Assembly: GCF_023736115.1 (NCBI RefSeq)
Contig: NZ_JAKQZC010000004.1
Coordinates: 186,001-250,000, forward strand
Source of the DNA: Salinicola avicenniae
Lineage (GTDB): Bacteria; Pseudomonadota; Gammaproteobacteria; Pseudomonadales; Halomonadaceae
Length of the DNA stretch: 64,000 nucleotides
Reading direction: 5' to 3'
The translations under genes and the position numbers were made by a program. The notes below the pieces were generated by a model, which did no database searches, was not told where the DNA came from, and was given only the letters and a program-made list of their open reading frames with translations. Positions 27,074-39,597 of the stretch are shown one piece after another (position 1 is the first letter of the stretch; the number at the start of each line of letters is the position of its first letter).

Positions 27074-27858
27074 TGACGCTGCCGTCCCGGCCCGGCTTGC
27101 ATTTCGCTTCGCTGGGCAGCGGCAGCAAGGGCAACGCGACCCTGGTCAGCGACGGCGAGACGCTGCTGCTGGTGGATTGCGGATTCGGCATGCGCGAGGC
27201 GGAACGGCGCCTGGCGCAGCTGGGCGTCCACCCGCGCCAGCTGACGGCGATTCTGGTGACCCACGAGCACAGCGATCACGTCACCGGCGTCGGTGCGCTG
27301 GCGCGGCGTCACCACCTTCCCGTCTATCTGAGCGCGGGGAGCTGGCTGTCGGGCAAGCTTGGTGTGCTGCCGCGTCACGAGCTGCTGGTACCGCAGGCGC
27401 GCTTCGCCATCGGCGGGCTGGAGATCGACCCGATCACCGTGCCTCACGATGCCCGCGAGCCGATCCAGTTCTGTTTCGCGGCGCAGGGACATCGCCTGGG
27501 AGTACTGACCGACCTGGGGCATCCCACGGCCCACGTGGTCGACACCTTTCGGGGCTGCGATGCGCTTTTTCTGGAGTGCAACCACGATCCCCGGATGCTG
27601 GCCGAGGGGCCTTATCCCCCGCACCTCAAGCGGCGCGTGGCCGGGCGCTGGGGACATCTCGCCAACGCCCAGGCGGCCGAATTGCTGCGCTCGCTGGGGC
27701 TCGACCGGCTACAGCGGATTGTGTGCTCGCACCTGTCGGAGCAAAATAATCACCCCGAGCGGGTGATGGAGGCACTGGTGCCTCTGCTCGACGGCGATGA
27801 ATCGCGGCTGATGGTGTCGGCGCAGGACCGGGGAACCGGCTGGCAGTGCGTGGCGTAA
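27073..27858 (+). CDS. MBL-fold metallohydrolase (YycJ/WalJ-like)
   Basis: 261 residues with a metallo-beta-lactamase fold: FASLGSGSKGNATLV at the start, the metal motif THEHSDHVTGV, LTDLGHPTAHV and the terminal His in CSHLSEQNNHPE. It resembles the YycJ/WalJ group (putative exonuclease or phosphodiesterase); the exact substrate is unknown. Its ATG overlaps the bamC TGA by one base, so it is co-translated with bamC. Confidence 0.88.
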   Translation: MTLPSRPGLHFASLGSGSKGNATLVSDGETLLLVDCGFGMREAERRLAQLGVHPRQLTAILVTHEHSDHVTGVGALARRHHLPVYLSAGSWLSGKLGVLPRHELLVPQARFAIGGLEIDPITVPHDAREPIQFCFAAQGHRLGVLTDLGHPTAHVVDTFRGCDALFLECNHDPRMLAEGPYPPHLKRRVAGRWGHLANAQAAELLRSLGLDRLQRIVCSHLSEQNNHPERVMEALVPLLDGDESRLMVSAQDRGTGWQCVA

Positions 27859-27996
27859 GACGGCGCACGCGCGTGGCCTGCCGAGAAGCGCGCGGCGCTC
27901 GCCACCTCTCGATACGGTTTGTTCACGCTTCACTTTCACGACTCATTTTTCAAGAATCAGCCGCCCCCCTTGGGGCCGCGACGCGGAGACAGCTCC

Positions 27997-28710
27997 ATGC
28001 AAAAACGCGATCTTCTCTATGCCGGCAAGGCCAAGTCGGTCTATCTGAGCGACGACCCGCAGCGGCTGGTGCTGCATTTTCGTGACGATACCAGCGCCTT
28101 CGATGGCAAGAAGAAGGAGGCACTGGAACGCAAGGGCATGGTCAACAATCGGTTCAACGCCTTCATCATGGACAAGCTGCGGGCGGCGGGTATTCCCACG
28201 CACTTCGAGCAGCTGCTCTCCGACGAGGAGTGCGTAGTCAAGAAACTGGAGATGATCCCGGTCGAGTGCGTGGTGCGCAATCTGGCGGCCGGCGGTCTGG
28301 TTCGTCGCCTCGGCGTCGAAGAGGGCATCACGCTCACGCCGCCGACCTTCGAGCTGTTCCTCAAGAACGATGAGAAGGGCGATCCGATGATCAACGAGTC
28401 GCTCGCCGAGACCTTCGGCTGGGCGACGCCCGAGCAGCTCGCGACCATGAAGTCGCTGACCTTCCGCGTCAACGAGGTGCTCAAGCAGCTCTTCCTCGAC
28501 GGCGGCATGCTGCTGGTCGACTACAAGCTCGAGTTCGGCGTCTTCGACGGTGAAATCGTGCTCGGCGACGAGTTCTCGCCCGACGGTTGCCGCCTGTGGG
28601 ATGCCAAGACGCGCGAGAAAATGGACAAGGATCGTTTCCGTCAGGGCCTCGGTGGTGTTATCGAGGCCTACGAGGAAGTGGGGCGGCGTATCGGCATGTC
28701 ATTCGACTGA
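27997..28710 (+). CDS. purC: Phosphoribosylaminoimidazole-succinocarboxamide synthase
   Basis: The SAICAR synthetase of purine biosynthesis, 237 residues as usual. Motifs: [38 protein letters not shown], and [22 protein letters not shown]. The start ATG 27997 is preceded by GGAGA. The frame is open a little upstream but without homology. Confidence 0.97.
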   Translation: MQKRDLLYAGKAKSVYLSDDPQRLVLHFRDDTSAFDGKKKEALERKGMVNNRFNAFIMDKLRAAGIPTHFEQLLSDEECVVKKLEMIPVECVVRNLAAGGLVRRLGVEEGITLTPPTFELFLKNDEKGDPMINESLAETFGWATPEQLATMKSLTFRVNEVLKQLFLDGGMLLVDYKLEFGVFDGEIVLGDEFSPDGCRLWDAKTREKMDKDRFRQGLGGVIEAYEEVGRRIGMSFD

Positions 28711-28747
28711 GCCCCTTGCCGTCGCTGCCAAGGCAGCGCAGGTTCCA

Positions 28748-28777
28748 CGCCCCGGCCGCGAAGCGGTCGGGGCGTTT
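28748..28777 (+). terminator. Probable terminator of purC
   Basis: CGCCCCGGCCGC pairs with GCGGTCGGGGCG across a three-base GAA loop (one G-T pair), followed by only three Ts. It lies between purC and the convergent cyclophilin gene. Confidence 0.6.
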
Positions 28778-28806
28778 GCGTTCCGGGGCGCTTGCGTTCC
28801 GGGTGC

Positions 28807-29379
28807 TTAGTCGAGACGTTCGACCGCCAGAATCGTGATCGGCTCGCGCGGCACATCGGCGTGCGGCCCCTGTCGGCCGGTAGGCGTCGCGGCGATTGTC
28901 TCGACAACGTCCATGCCCGATACGACGTGACCAAAGACCGTATAGCCGGGGTTGTAGAGGTCGCGGTAGTTCAGCGCGTCGTTGTCGACCAGGTTGATGA
29001 AGAACTGGCTGGTCGCGGAATCCGGATTCGCAGTGCGCGCCATGGCGACGGTGCCGCGGCGGTTCTCGAGTCCGCTCTTTTCGAGCGCGATCGGCGCATG
29101 GGTGTCGCGGGGCGACAGCTCGGCATCCATGCCGCCGCCCTGAATCATGAAGTCGGGAATCACGCGGTGAAACACCGTGCCCGCGTAGAAATCTTCCTCG
29201 ACGTAGCGCAGGAAGTTTTCCACCGTCTGCGGCGCGGCCTCGGCGTCGAGGGCGAGTTCGATATTGCCCTCGCTGGTTTCGAGACGTACATGCGGCGCGT
29301 CGTCGTCGGCGCAGGCGAGCGCGGGTGCCGCGACCAGCGGTACGGTCAGCAGGCAGGCGGAGAGCAAGCGTTTCAGCAT
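28807..29379 (-). CDS. Periplasmic peptidyl-prolyl cis-trans isomerase (cyclophilin, PpiA-like)
   Basis: 190 residues. A cleavable signal peptide (MLKRLLSACLLTVPLVAAPA then LA) is followed by a cyclophilin domain with NFLRYVEEDFYAGTVFHRVIPDFMIQGGG (continuing over about 29 residues) and ATSQFFINL. It has the catalytic Arg in FHRV and the Gln/Phe residues of the active site. AGGAG lies upstream of the start. Probably catalyses proline isomerisation of exported proteins. Confidence 0.92.
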   Translation of the reverse strand: MLKRLLSACLLTVPLVAAPALACADDDAPHVRLETSEGNIELALDAEAAPQTVENFLRYVEEDFYAGTVFHRVIPDFMIQGGGMDAELSPRDTHAPIALEKSGLENRRGTVAMARTANPDSATSQFFINLVDNDALNYRDLYNPGYTVFGHVVSGMDVVETIAATPTGRQGPHADVPREPITILAVERLD

Positions 29380-29485
29380 CGATCAAAACTCCTGAAGGAC
29401 AGCAGAGGCCGCGACACGATTCGGCGGCAGGGGCGCCAGCCTAGCCGGCGGCGTCTCCCTTGACCAGTCTCCTTGGGCCACCGCG

Positions 29486-30283
29486 CTAACGCGGTTCGAT
29501 CGCCTCGACCCGAATCACGCCATTCCCCGACACCGACGACGCGCGGAAACGCACGTTCACGTCGCGCAGGAAGACGCCGTAGCCACGCTCGTCTTCGGTC
29601 TCGCCGCGATAGGCTGGCCGGGGGTCCTGTGCCAGCACTTCCTCGATCAGCCGCGAGAGGGATTGGCCATCGGGATGCGCGGCGAGAGCGGCCCGTGCCG
29701 CTGGCGTGAAGACCACCGAACGCTGAACGGGTGGCTCGGGAGCGAAGCCGGCGCGGGCCTGTGGCTGTGCCTCGACCCACGGCAGATACGGCCGAATATC
29801 GACAATTGGCGTGGCGTCGGTCAGGTCATGACCGCGCAGATGCAGCTTGACCCGGCTCTTGCGGTCGGCCAACGCCGAGCCGACGACCGGCATTCGCGAA
29901 GGTGTCGGCGTGGTGGTGCATTCGATCTCGCACAGCTCGACCAGCGACAGCCCGAGACGATTGGGGCGATGGGTGCTGCGGCTGGCGAAGACACCGACGC
30001 GGCGATTGCCGCCGAGCCGTGGCGGCCTGACCCGAGCCGACCAGCGTGTCGGGCTGCGGTCGAAGATGAAATGCAGCCAGAGGTGACTAAAGGCCTCGAG
30101 GCCCTCGACACTGTGCGGGTCGTCGCATGCACCCTCGAGATAGAGAATCGCGCGAGCGCTCGGTGCCAGCCCTGGCTGGCGCGGGATGCCGAACTTGTCC
30201 GGGTAGTCGCTGGCCAGGCGCCCGATCGGTGTCAGCGAGAATTCACCGGCGCTGTCGAGCGGGGCGTCGTGAGGAGCGTTCAT
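29486..30283 (-). CDS. trmO: tRNA (adenine(37)-N6)-methyltransferase TrmO
   Basis: A 265-residue protein of the TsaA/YaeB family, which N6-methylates threonylcarbamoyladenosine in tRNA-Thr in E. coli. Recognisable parts are LTPIGRLASDYPDKFGIPRQ, LEGLEAFSHLWLHFIFD-like SVEGLEAFSHLWL, GVFASRSTHRPNRLGLSLVEL, and HLRGHDLTDATPIVDIRPYLP. The start ATG 30283 is chosen by alignment; no strong ribosome site is visible. Divergent from the cupin gene. Confidence 0.92.
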   Translation of the reverse strand: MNAPHDAPLDSAGEFSLTPIGRLASDYPDKFGIPRQPGLAPSARAILYLEGACDDPHSVEGLEAFSHLWLHFIFDRSPTRWSARVRPPRLGGNRRVGVFASRSTHRPNRLGLSLVELCEIECTTTPTPSRMPVVGSALADRKSRVKLHLRGHDLTDATPIVDIRPYLPWVEAQPQARAGFAPEPPVQRSVVFTPAARAALAAHPDGQSLSRLIEEVLAQDPRPAYRGETEDERGYGVFLRDVNVRFRASSVSGNGVIRVEAIEPR

Positions 30284-30454
30284 CGGCAGGAGAAATTCCG
30301 TATTGGTGCCATACTGCAAGAATCGGCGGCGGCGCATGCCGCTGCCTCGACGTCGGCAGCATACCAAGGGACGGGTAGCGGCTCACGCCGATGTCAAAGG
30401 GTTCGACAGGCGATGCCGAGCATCGGCGCCGCGATGACCAGGGAGAGGTTGGCC

Positions 30455-31015
30455 ATGAGTTTCTTGAATGTCTATCACGAGGCCGACGGCGAGCAGCCGT
30501 TGCTCACGACGCGTGATCCCGAGCGAATCGGACTGGAACTGGCCGCGGAAGGGATCCATTTCCAGCGTTATGATCTGGCGCCGCTGCTGCCGAGTGCCGC
30601 GGCCGATCAGGTGCTCGATCGCCATGCCGGACTGATCGACGAGGTCAGTCGTCTTAGCGGCTGTCAGCGGGTCGAGTTGCGGGGCATGAGTCCTGTCTTT
30701 CCGGATGGAGAGCTGCGGCGAGAGCTTCTGTTCAGCGAGTCGCGCGGTGCCGACGACGTCTGGCATCTGTTTCTGCACGGTCAGGCGATCTTCTATCTGC
30801 ATCTCGGCGGGCGGGTCTATGTGATCGGCTGCGAGCGCGGCGATCTGATTTCGGTGCCGGCAAAGATGCCGCACTGGTTCGACATGGGCCCGCAGCCGGA
30901 CTTCGTGACCCTGAGTCTGAGCCGTGGCGTGGTATCGCCGCCGCTTGAGACGGCCAGCGACATCGCCTCGCGCTTTCCGCGTTTCGAGCGTCTGGTCGAC
31001 GGCGCGGCCGCCTGA
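30455..31015 (+). CDS. Acireductone dioxygenase-like cupin with degenerate metal site
   Basis: 186 residues; the overall sequence follows acireductone dioxygenase (MtnD) of the methionine salvage pathway, with FYLHLGGRVYVIGCERGDLISVPAKMPHWFDMG being near-canonical (quoted from about residue 113 in two stretches). The usual metal ligands His-x-His-x3-Glu read Glu95-Ser-Arg97-x3-Asp101; only His140 is conserved. Catalysis of the normal reaction is therefore doubtful. GAGAGG lies six bases before ATG 30455. No other methionine-salvage genes are in the window. A long upstream extension of this frame lies antisense to trmO and is rejected. Confidence 0.8.
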   Translation: MSFLNVYHEADGEQPLLTTRDPERIGLELAAEGIHFQRYDLAPLLPSAAADQVLDRHAGLIDEVSRLSGCQRVELRGMSPVFPDGELRRELLFSESRGADDVWHLFLHGQAIFYLHLGGRVYVIGCERGDLISVPAKMPHWFDMGPQPDFVTLSLSRGVVSPPLETASDIASRFPRFERLVDGAAA

Positions 31016-31113
31016 TGCGACGCGTTTCAGGCGGGCCAGGCTAGAGGTATCCCGAGTTTCCACGCGCGCCCGGGTATGCTTGGATGGCGCGACTGCCCGA
31101 CAGAGAGACTGCC

Positions 31114-31629
31114 ATGCTAGAACGCACCCGGTTTCGTGAAGCGCTGCCGAAAGATGCTGCCGACCAGGCGGAGGTGTTCCATCATGCCGTCATGGACGGG
31201 GCGGCCGGCCAGTACACGCTCGCGGAGCGCGAGGCCTGGGCCGCCGCGTTGCCGCGTACGGCAGAGGCTTGGATGGCGCGTCAGGCGCTCTATCCCACCT
31301 TGGTCGCCGAGTGCGACGGACACTGTGTCGGCTTCTGTGAGCGAGATGCGGCACGCGGCGATATCGAAACGCTCTATGTCTGGCCATCGGTCATGCGCCA
31401 GGGGGTCGGGTCGCGACTCTTGACGCTGGCGCTCGCGGCGTTGGGAGAAGCCGGCCACCGGCGTGTGTCGATCGATGCCAGTCTGGTGCTGGCGCCCGGG
31501 CTGCGGGCGCGGGGCTGGCAGACGGTGTCCGAGACCTGGGTCGAACGCCAGGGGCAGCGCCTGGCGCGGGTGGGCATGATCTTCGATTTCGCCGATGGCG
31601 CGACCAACGACTGCACGACCAACGATTAG
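31114..31629 (+). CDS. GNAT family N-acetyltransferase
   Basis: 171 residues. The acetyl-CoA-binding motif A is in IETLYVWPSVMRQGVGSRLL (Q-x-x-G-x-G/S pattern) preceded by the VAECDGHCVGFCERD strand pair. The substrate is unknown. ATG 31114 is 98 bases after the cupin gene on the same strand, and the HxlR regulator follows after 52 bases. Confidence 0.85.
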   Translation: MLERTRFREALPKDAADQAEVFHHAVMDGAAGQYTLAEREAWAAALPRTAEAWMARQALYPTLVAECDGHCVGFCERDAARGDIETLYVWPSVMRQGVGSRLLTLALAALGEAGHRRVSIDASLVLAPGLRARGWQTVSETWVERQGQRLARVGMIFDFADGATNDCTTND

Positions 31630-31681
31630 GTCCGCTTGACGCTTCTTTTCCGTATCCAGATCGTCTACAGTCGCTCTCATT

Positions 31682-32269
31682 ATGAAAGTGACCCCGGACG
31701 AGACTGCCCTTTGCCCGATCAGCCGCGCGCTGGCCTGCGTCGGTGACAGCTGGACGCTGCTGATCCTGCGGGAGGCGCTGCAGGGCGCTACCCGTTTCGA
31801 TCAGTTTCAGCGCGATCTCGGTATCGCCTCCAGCATGTTGACGCGCCGGCTCGAGCGCATGACGGCCAATGGCCTGCTGCAGCGACAGCGCTATCAGGCG
31901 CGTCCACCGCGCTTCGAATATCGCTTGACCGAGAAGGGGCGGGATCTCGGTCCGGTGCTCATCACGCTCTACCAATGGGGCGAGGATCATCTGCCGATCG
32001 CGGCCTGCGGCCTGCGTCTGGTGGATCGTGACTCCCGTCAGCCCATCGCGCCGGTACTCTTTGACCGTGGCCGGCAGGCCCCGCTGGCGCTGGAACGGAT
32101 CGAACTCGAACCGGGCCCTGACGCGACGCCGGCCATTCATGCCCGCGCCGAGCGCTTGCGCGCGGCGCGGACGCTCGCGTCGACCTCACCCGATAGCCCG
32201 ACGGTCGACACCGCCGAGGAGGCCTCTTGCGAGGTCGCCAGCGGTGACCGCGAGGGCGAAGACTGCTAG
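31682..32269 (+). CDS. HxlR family transcriptional regulator
   Basis: 195 residues. The HxlR winged helix is clear: CPISRALACVGDSWTLLILREAL, then LGIASSMLTRRLERMTANGLL and FEYRLTEKGRDLGPVL, with the conserved Cys at the start of the domain. The C-terminal 90 residues form an extra region. It is followed by the ketoacyl synthase gene after 25 bases, so it may be co-transcribed with it. Confidence 0.88.
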   Translation: MKVTPDETALCPISRALACVGDSWTLLILREALQGATRFDQFQRDLGIASSMLTRRLERMTANGLLQRQRYQARPPRFEYRLTEKGRDLGPVLITLYQWGEDHLPIAACGLRLVDRDSRQPIAPVLFDRGRQAPLALERIELEPGPDATPAIHARAERLRAARTLASTSPDSPTVDTAEEASCEVASGDREGEDC

Positions 32270-32294
32270 ATCAATCACCGATAAGGACAACGTC

Positions 32295-33560
32295 ATGCGA
32301 CGTATCGTGGTAACCGGAATGGGTATTCTCTCGCCGCTGGGGTGTGGCGTCGATGCGGTCTGGCAGCGTCTGCTGTCAGGGGCTTCCGGACTGCGCCGGC
32401 TGCCACCGGAAACCGTCGAGGGTCTGGCCGCCGGCGTCGGCGGCCCGGTACCGGGTATCGACGAGGACACCACGGCCGGCTTCGATCCCGATGCCACCAT
32501 GGACCCGAAGGAGCGGCGCAAGATGGACCGCTTCATCCAGTTGGCGGTCGCCGCGGCGGAAGAGGCGTTGGCTCAGGCCAACTGGTACCCGACCAGCGAC
32601 GCCGAGAAAGAGCGCACCGCGACGCTGATCGGCTCGGGGATCGGCGGATTTCCGGCGATCGCCGACGCCGTGCGTACGGTCGACAGTCGTGGGCCGCGAC
32701 GCCTGTCGCCGTTCACCATTCCGTCGTTCCTCGCCAACCTGGCCTGCGGCCACGTCTCGATACGCCACGGATTCAAGGGGCCCCTGGGGGCACCGGTCAC
32801 GGCCTGTGCCGCGGGGTTGCAGGCGATCGGCGATGCCGCGCGGTTGATCCACAGCGGTGAAGCCGATATCGCCCTGTGCGGTGGCAGCGAGGCCTGCATC
32901 GATCGCGTCAGCCTGGGCGGATTTGCGGCCGCCAAGGCACTCTCCAGCCACTTCAACGACACGCCGGAGCAGGCGTCGCGGCCGTTCGATCAGGCGCGAG
33001 ATGGCTTCGTCATGGGCGAGGGCGCCGGCCTGCTGGTGATTGAGACGCTCGAGCACGCTCAGGCGCGGGGCGCGACACCGATCGCCGAGCTGGTTGGCTA
33101 CGGCACCACGTCGGATGCATATCACGTGACCGCCGGGCCGGAAGACGGCGACGGCGCGGCGCGGGCGATGCGACTGGCTCTGCGCCAGGCCGGGCTCGAG
33201 GCGAGCGAGATCCAGCATCTGAACGCTCACGCGACCTCGACGCCGGTCGGCGACCGCGGCGAGCTGGCGGCGATGCATCAGCTGTTCGGCAGCCGTTCGC
33301 CGGCGATCAGCGCGACCAAGGCGACCACCGGCCACCTGCTCGGGGCCGCCGGCGGCGTCGAAGCGATCTTTACGCTGCTGGCGCTGCGCGACCAAGTGGC
33401 GCCGTTGACGCGCAACTACCTCGATCCCGACCCGTTGGCGGCCGACCTCGACGTGGTTCACGGCGAGTCCCGCCCGATGGCGATCGAACATGCGATCTGC
33501 AACGGCTTTGGCTTCGGCGGGGTCAACGCGAGCGTGATCTTCAAGCGTTACGAAGGCTGA
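32295..33560 (+). CDS. Beta-ketoacyl-ACP synthase II (FabF-type)
   Basis: 421 residues. A condensing enzyme of fatty acid synthesis: the active-site Cys171 in TACAAGLQA and the catalytic histidines in LNAHATSTP and KATTGHLLGAAGG, with the C-terminal GFGFGGVNAS. It stands alone rather than in a fab cluster, so it may be a second FabF paralogue; for this reason no symbol is given. Ends at a shared bidirectional terminator. Confidence 0.92.
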   Translation: MRRIVVTGMGILSPLGCGVDAVWQRLLSGASGLRRLPPETVEGLAAGVGGPVPGIDEDTTAGFDPDATMDPKERRKMDRFIQLAVAAAEEALAQANWYPTSDAEKERTATLIGSGIGGFPAIADAVRTVDSRGPRRLSPFTIPSFLANLACGHVSIRHGFKGPLGAPVTACAAGLQAIGDAARLIHSGEADIALCGGSEACIDRVSLGGFAAAKALSSHFNDTPEQASRPFDQARDGFVMGEGAGLLVIETLEHAQARGATPIAELVGYGTTSDAYHVTAGPEDGDGAARAMRLALRQAGLEASEIQHLNAHATSTPVGDRGELAAMHQLFGSRSPAISATKATTGHLLGAAGGVEAIFTLLALRDQVAPLTRNYLDPDPLAADLDVVHGESRPMAIEHAICNGFGFGGVNASVIFKRYEG

Positions 33561-33613
33561 AAACGGGCTGCGCTCGCCATCGTTTCAGAGTGGCGTAGAC
33601 GACGATCGAAATA

Positions 33614-33665
33614 CAAAAAGCCAAACCGAGATCCCCAAAATTCAATGGGGTTCGGTTTGGCTTTT
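33614..33665. terminator. Bidirectional terminator between the FabF-type and SDR genes
   Basis: AAAAGCCAAACCGA and TTCGGTTTGGCTTTT pair across an inner part where CCCCA and TGGGG also pair. A-rich on the left and T-rich on the right, it can terminate both convergent genes. Confidence 0.9.
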
Positions 33666-33707
33666 CCTTCTAACTTACCGCTTTAGACTTCCAGCGCCCC
33701 TGGCAGA

Positions 33708-34502
33708 TCAAGCCATCGTATCGACGATGCCGCCCTCGACCCGCATCGCTGCACCGGTCGTGGCGCTGGCCTGTTCGGAGGCGAGATAGACGCTCAGGTT
33801 GGCCACCTCGTCGACTTCGGCCACGCGCTGAATGATCGAAGAGGGGCGATTCTCCTTGACGAAGTTGGCCTCCGCCTCGGCTTCGCTGATGCCTTGTTCG
33901 CGGGCGATACCGGCAATCATGTTGCCCACACCTTCAGATTTGGTCGGCCCCGGCAGCACGGCGTTGACGGTCACGCGGGTGCCGGCGAGCACCTTGGCCA
34001 GGCCTCGCGAGATTGACTGCACCGCGCTCTTGGTCATGCCGTAGTGAACCATTTCCGAGGGGATGTTGAGCGCCGACTCGCTCGACAGGAACTGAATCCG
34101 CCCCCAGTCACGCGCTTTCATACCCTGGGCGTAGTGGCGAGAGAGCCGCACGGCGCTCATCACGTTGACATCGAAGAACTGTTGCCACTCCTCGTCCGGG
34201 ATCTCAAAGAAGTCCTTCGGCCCGAAGATGCCGACGTTGTTGATCAGGATGTCGCAGTCGGGTTTTGCCGCGATCAGGCTTTGGCAGCCCTCGGCGGTGC
34301 CAAGGTCAGCGGCGACTCCATCGATCGTCGCCTCGGGGGCGTCCTGCCGCAGGGCGGCGATCGCGTCGTCGACGCGCGGCTGGGTGCGTCCGGTCACGGT
34401 CACCGCGGCGCCCGCGTTGGCCAGTCCCTTGGCGATGGCGAGCCCGATGCCAGCGGTGGAACCGGTGACAATGGCCGTCTTGCCTGACAGATCGATCTTC
34501 AT
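33708..34502 (-). CDS. SDR family oxidoreductase
   Basis: 264 residues of a classical short-chain dehydrogenase: cofactor motif TGSTAGIGLAIA near the start, NNVG, catalytic Ser in FLSSESALN and the YGMTK (Tyr-x3-Lys) motif. Arg in the TGRTQPRVD segment after the second strand suggests NADP(H) preference, an inference. AGGAG lies upstream of ATG 34502. Divergent from the arginine operon. Confidence 0.92.
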   Translation of the reverse strand: MKIDLSGKTAIVTGSTAGIGLAIAKGLANAGAAVTVTGRTQPRVDDAIAALRQDAPEATIDGVAADLGTAEGCQSLIAAKPDCDILINNVGIFGPKDFFEIPDEEWQQFFDVNVMSAVRLSRHYAQGMKARDWGRIQFLSSESALNIPSEMVHYGMTKSAVQSISRGLAKVLAGTRVTVNAVLPGPTKSEGVGNMIAGIAREQGISEAEAEANFVKENRPSSIIQRVAEVDEVANLSVYLASEQASATTGAAMRVEGGIVDTMA

Positions 34503-34705
34503 GATTCTCGCTCCTGGGTGCGGATGACAGAGGATGTTTCATGGCCTCGACGAAAGTCGCAGGGGTACACTTTCACATCGGGGCAGCGATCCGCGACAAC
34601 AACCCCCTGGCGATGGTCGGGCGGGACGCTTTTCGCAATTCGCCGTCCCATCGCTGAAAGCCGAGGCGTTAACGCCTCCCTATACTCGATTCATCAGATG
34701 CCTGA

Positions 34706-37073
<2,368 letters not shown>

Positions 37074-37074
<1 letters not shown>

Positions 37075-38093
37075 TGCGCTTGAGACCTATCGCCCATGGC
37101 GATATCGAGGAGCTTCAGGCGCTGGCGCGCGAGACCGGCGTCGGCTTCACCTCACTCCCGGACAACCGTGACTTCCTGGTCAGCAAGATCGACAAGGCCG
37201 TGGCGGCGTTCGAAGGGCGACTGCCGCCGGAAGAACGGCTCTATTTCTTCGTGCTCGAGGACGAGGAGAGCGGCGAGCTGGCCGGCTGCTGCGCCATCGA
37301 GGCGGAAGTCGGGCGCGAGGCGCCGTTCTATCACTATCGCGTCGGCAAGCTTGCCCACTCGTCGGTGCAGCTCGATCTGCACCGCACCGTCGATACGTTA
37401 TTCCTGAGCTCCGACCATACCGGTGATGCCGAGGTGGCTTCGCTGTTTCTGCGGCCCGCCTATCGTCGCGACCGCAACGGCACGCTGCTCTCCAAGGCGC
37501 GCTGGCTGTTCATGGCCGAGTTCCGTGAGAATTTCCCGGCCAAGGTGCTGGCGGAGATGCGCGGTTCGTTCACGAAAGACGGCGTCAGCCCGTTCTGGGA
37601 GAGTCTCGGTAGCCATTTCTTCCCCATGGAGTTTCGTCAGGCCGATCAGCTCACCGGTCTCGGTCAGAAAAGCTTCATTGGCGAGTTGATGCCCAAGTAT
37701 CCGATCTACACGCCGTTTCTGCCCGAAGCCGCGCGCGCCTGCATCGGTCAGGTCCATGAACACACCCGGCCGGCGCTGGAGATGCTCAAGAAAGAGGGCC
37801 TGCGCTGGGAAGGTTACATCGACATCTTCGATGGTGGGCCGACGGTAGAGGCCTATATCGACGACGTGCGCGCGATTCGTCATTCGCGCTGTGTCAGGGT
37901 CGAAATCGGCGAGGCCGACCTGGCGCACGCCGAACGGCACGGCTGGCTGGCAGCGACCACCGGTATGGCCGATTTTCGCTGCAGCTGGATTGGCCGTGGC
38001 CCCGATGAGGCCGATGTGATCGCGCTGACACCGCTCGAGGCCGAACGTCTCGAGGTTGTCAGCGGCGATACGCTACGCGTGCTCGAGACCTGA
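37074..38093 (+). CDS. aruG: Arginine N-succinyltransferase, beta subunit
   Basis: 339 residues, homologous to the preceding gene and the better match to canonical Ast[54 protein letters not shown]. The start overlaps the aruF TAA by one base. Two tandem subunits, as in Pseudomonas aruF-aruG, contrast with the single AstA of enterobacteria. Confidence 0.93.
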
Positions 38094-38127
38094 ACCGGCT
38101 CGGCGCGGAAGACAACAGGAGAGACGC

Positions 38128-39597
38128 ATGCACGCCACGCAACAACTGCTGATCGACGGCCACTGGCTCGACGGCGCCGCCGAGACGTTCGACAAGCTAG
38201 ATCCGGTCACCGGCCAACGACTGTGGCAGGCGCGAGCGGCTTCCGCCGAGCAGGTCGGCGAAGCGGTCGCGGCGGCACGGCGGGCTTTTCCTGGCTGGGC
38301 GAAACGGCCCTTCGCCGAGCGCCAGGCGCTGGTGGAGCGCTTTCGCGATGAGTTGGAAGCCAATCGCGAGCCGCTGGCCGAGAGCATCGCGCGCGAGACG
38401 GGCAAGCCGATCTGGGAGGCACGCACCGAAGTGGGGGCGATGATCGGCAAGGTCGCGATTTCCCTGACCGCCTATCATGAGCGCACCGGCGAGCGCGCGC
38501 GTGACGCCAGCGGTACGCGGGCAGTGCTGCGCCATCGCCCTCACGGCGTGCTGGCCGTGTTCGGACCGTACAATTTCCCCGGTCATCTGCCTAACGGACA
38601 CATGGTGCCGGCACTGTTGGCTGGCAACTGCGTGGTCTTCAAGCCCAGCGAGCAGACACCGATGACGGCAGACCTGACACTGCAGTGTTGGCGTCAGGCG
38701 GGCCTGCCCGATGGCGTGATCAATCTCGTTCAGGGGGCGGCGGCGGTCGGACAGGCGCTCTCCAGCGATGCCGATATCGATGGCCTGCTCTTCACCGGCA
38801 GCGCGCGGGTCGGCGGTCTGCTGCATCGCCAGTTCGGCGGCCAGCTGGACAAGATCCTCGCGCTGGAACTGGGCGGCAACAACCCGTTGGTGGTGAAGGA
38901 CGTGCGCGATGCCGATGCGGCCGTGCTGACCATTCTGCAGTCGGCCTTTCTCTCCGGCGGGCAGCGCTGTACTTGTGCGCGTCGCTTGATCGTCCCCGAG
39001 GGCGAATCCGGCGACCGCCTGCTCCAACAGCTGGCGACGGCCATGGATAGACTGCACGTGGCCGAACCGTTCGCTGAGCCGGCGCCGTTCTACGCGGGGC
39101 TCGTCAGCCCGCAGGCCGCGGAAGGGCTGCTCGAGGCGCAGCGCGATCTGGAAACGCGTGGCGGTCGCGTGCTGGTGAGAATGCGCTCGCTGGAACCCGG
39201 CACCAGCCTCCTCTCGCCGGGACTGATCGATGTCACCGGCTGCGAGATTCCAGACGAGGAACACTTCGGGCCGCTGCTCAAGGTGTACCGCTATGCGAAC
39301 TGGGATGATGCCATCGCGCTGGCCAACGACACCCGCTATGGCCTGTCCGCCGGGCTGATCGGCGGCGATCAGTCCGACTGGGACGATTTCCTGCTGCGCA
39401 TCCGCGCCGGCATCGTCAACTGGAACCGCCAGACTACCGGGGCCTCGGGCGATGCGCCCTTTGGTGGCATCGGCGACAGCGGCAACCACCGTCCGAGCGC
39501 CTACTACGCTGCTGATTACTGCGCCTATCCGGTCGCGTCAATGGAGGCCGATACGCTGGCGATGCCGGCCGAGCTGCCACCGGGGGTGACGTTATGA
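38128..39597 (+). CDS. astD: N-succinylglutamate 5-semialdehyde dehydrogenase
   Basis: 489 residues of the aldehyde dehydrogenase superfamily. Cofactor motif [10 protein letters not shown], catalytic Glu in [11 protein letters not shown], catalytic Cys in [11 protein letters not shown], and family tail [30 protein letters not shown] lies before ATG 38128. Its last 80 bases are duplicated downstream, just before astB. Confidence 0.95.
   Translation: MHATQQLLIDGHWLDGAAETFDKLDPVTGQRLWQARAASAEQVGEAVAAARRAFPGWAKRPFAERQALVERFRDELEANREPLAESIARETGKPIWEARTEVGAMIGKVAISLTAYHERTGERARDASGTRAVLRHRPHGVLAVFGPYNFPGHLPNGHMVPALLAGNCVVFKPSEQTPMTADLTLQCWRQAGLPDGVINLVQGAAAVGQALSSDADIDGLLFTGSARVGGLLHRQFGGQLDKILALELGGNNPLVVKDVRDADAAVLTILQSAFLSGGQRCTCARRLIVPEGESGDRLLQQLATAMDRLHVAEPFAEPAPFYAGLVSPQAAEGLLEAQRDLETRGGRVLVRMRSLEPGTSLLSPGLIDVTGCEIPDEEHFGPLLKVYRYANWDDAIALANDTRYGLSAGLIGGDQSDWDDFLLRIRAGIVNWNRQTTGASGDAPFGGIGDSGNHRPSAYYAADYCAYPVASMEADTLAMPAELPPGVTL

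Noticed and set aside
29663-30454. Upstream extension of the acireductone dioxygenase-like frame
   Set aside because: It lies antisense to trmO, has no homology, and a good ribosome site marks the internal ATG at 30455.
31636-31671. TTGACG...TACAGT as a sigma-70 promoter of the HxlR gene
   Set aside because: The two boxes are 24 bases apart, too far for a standard promoter.
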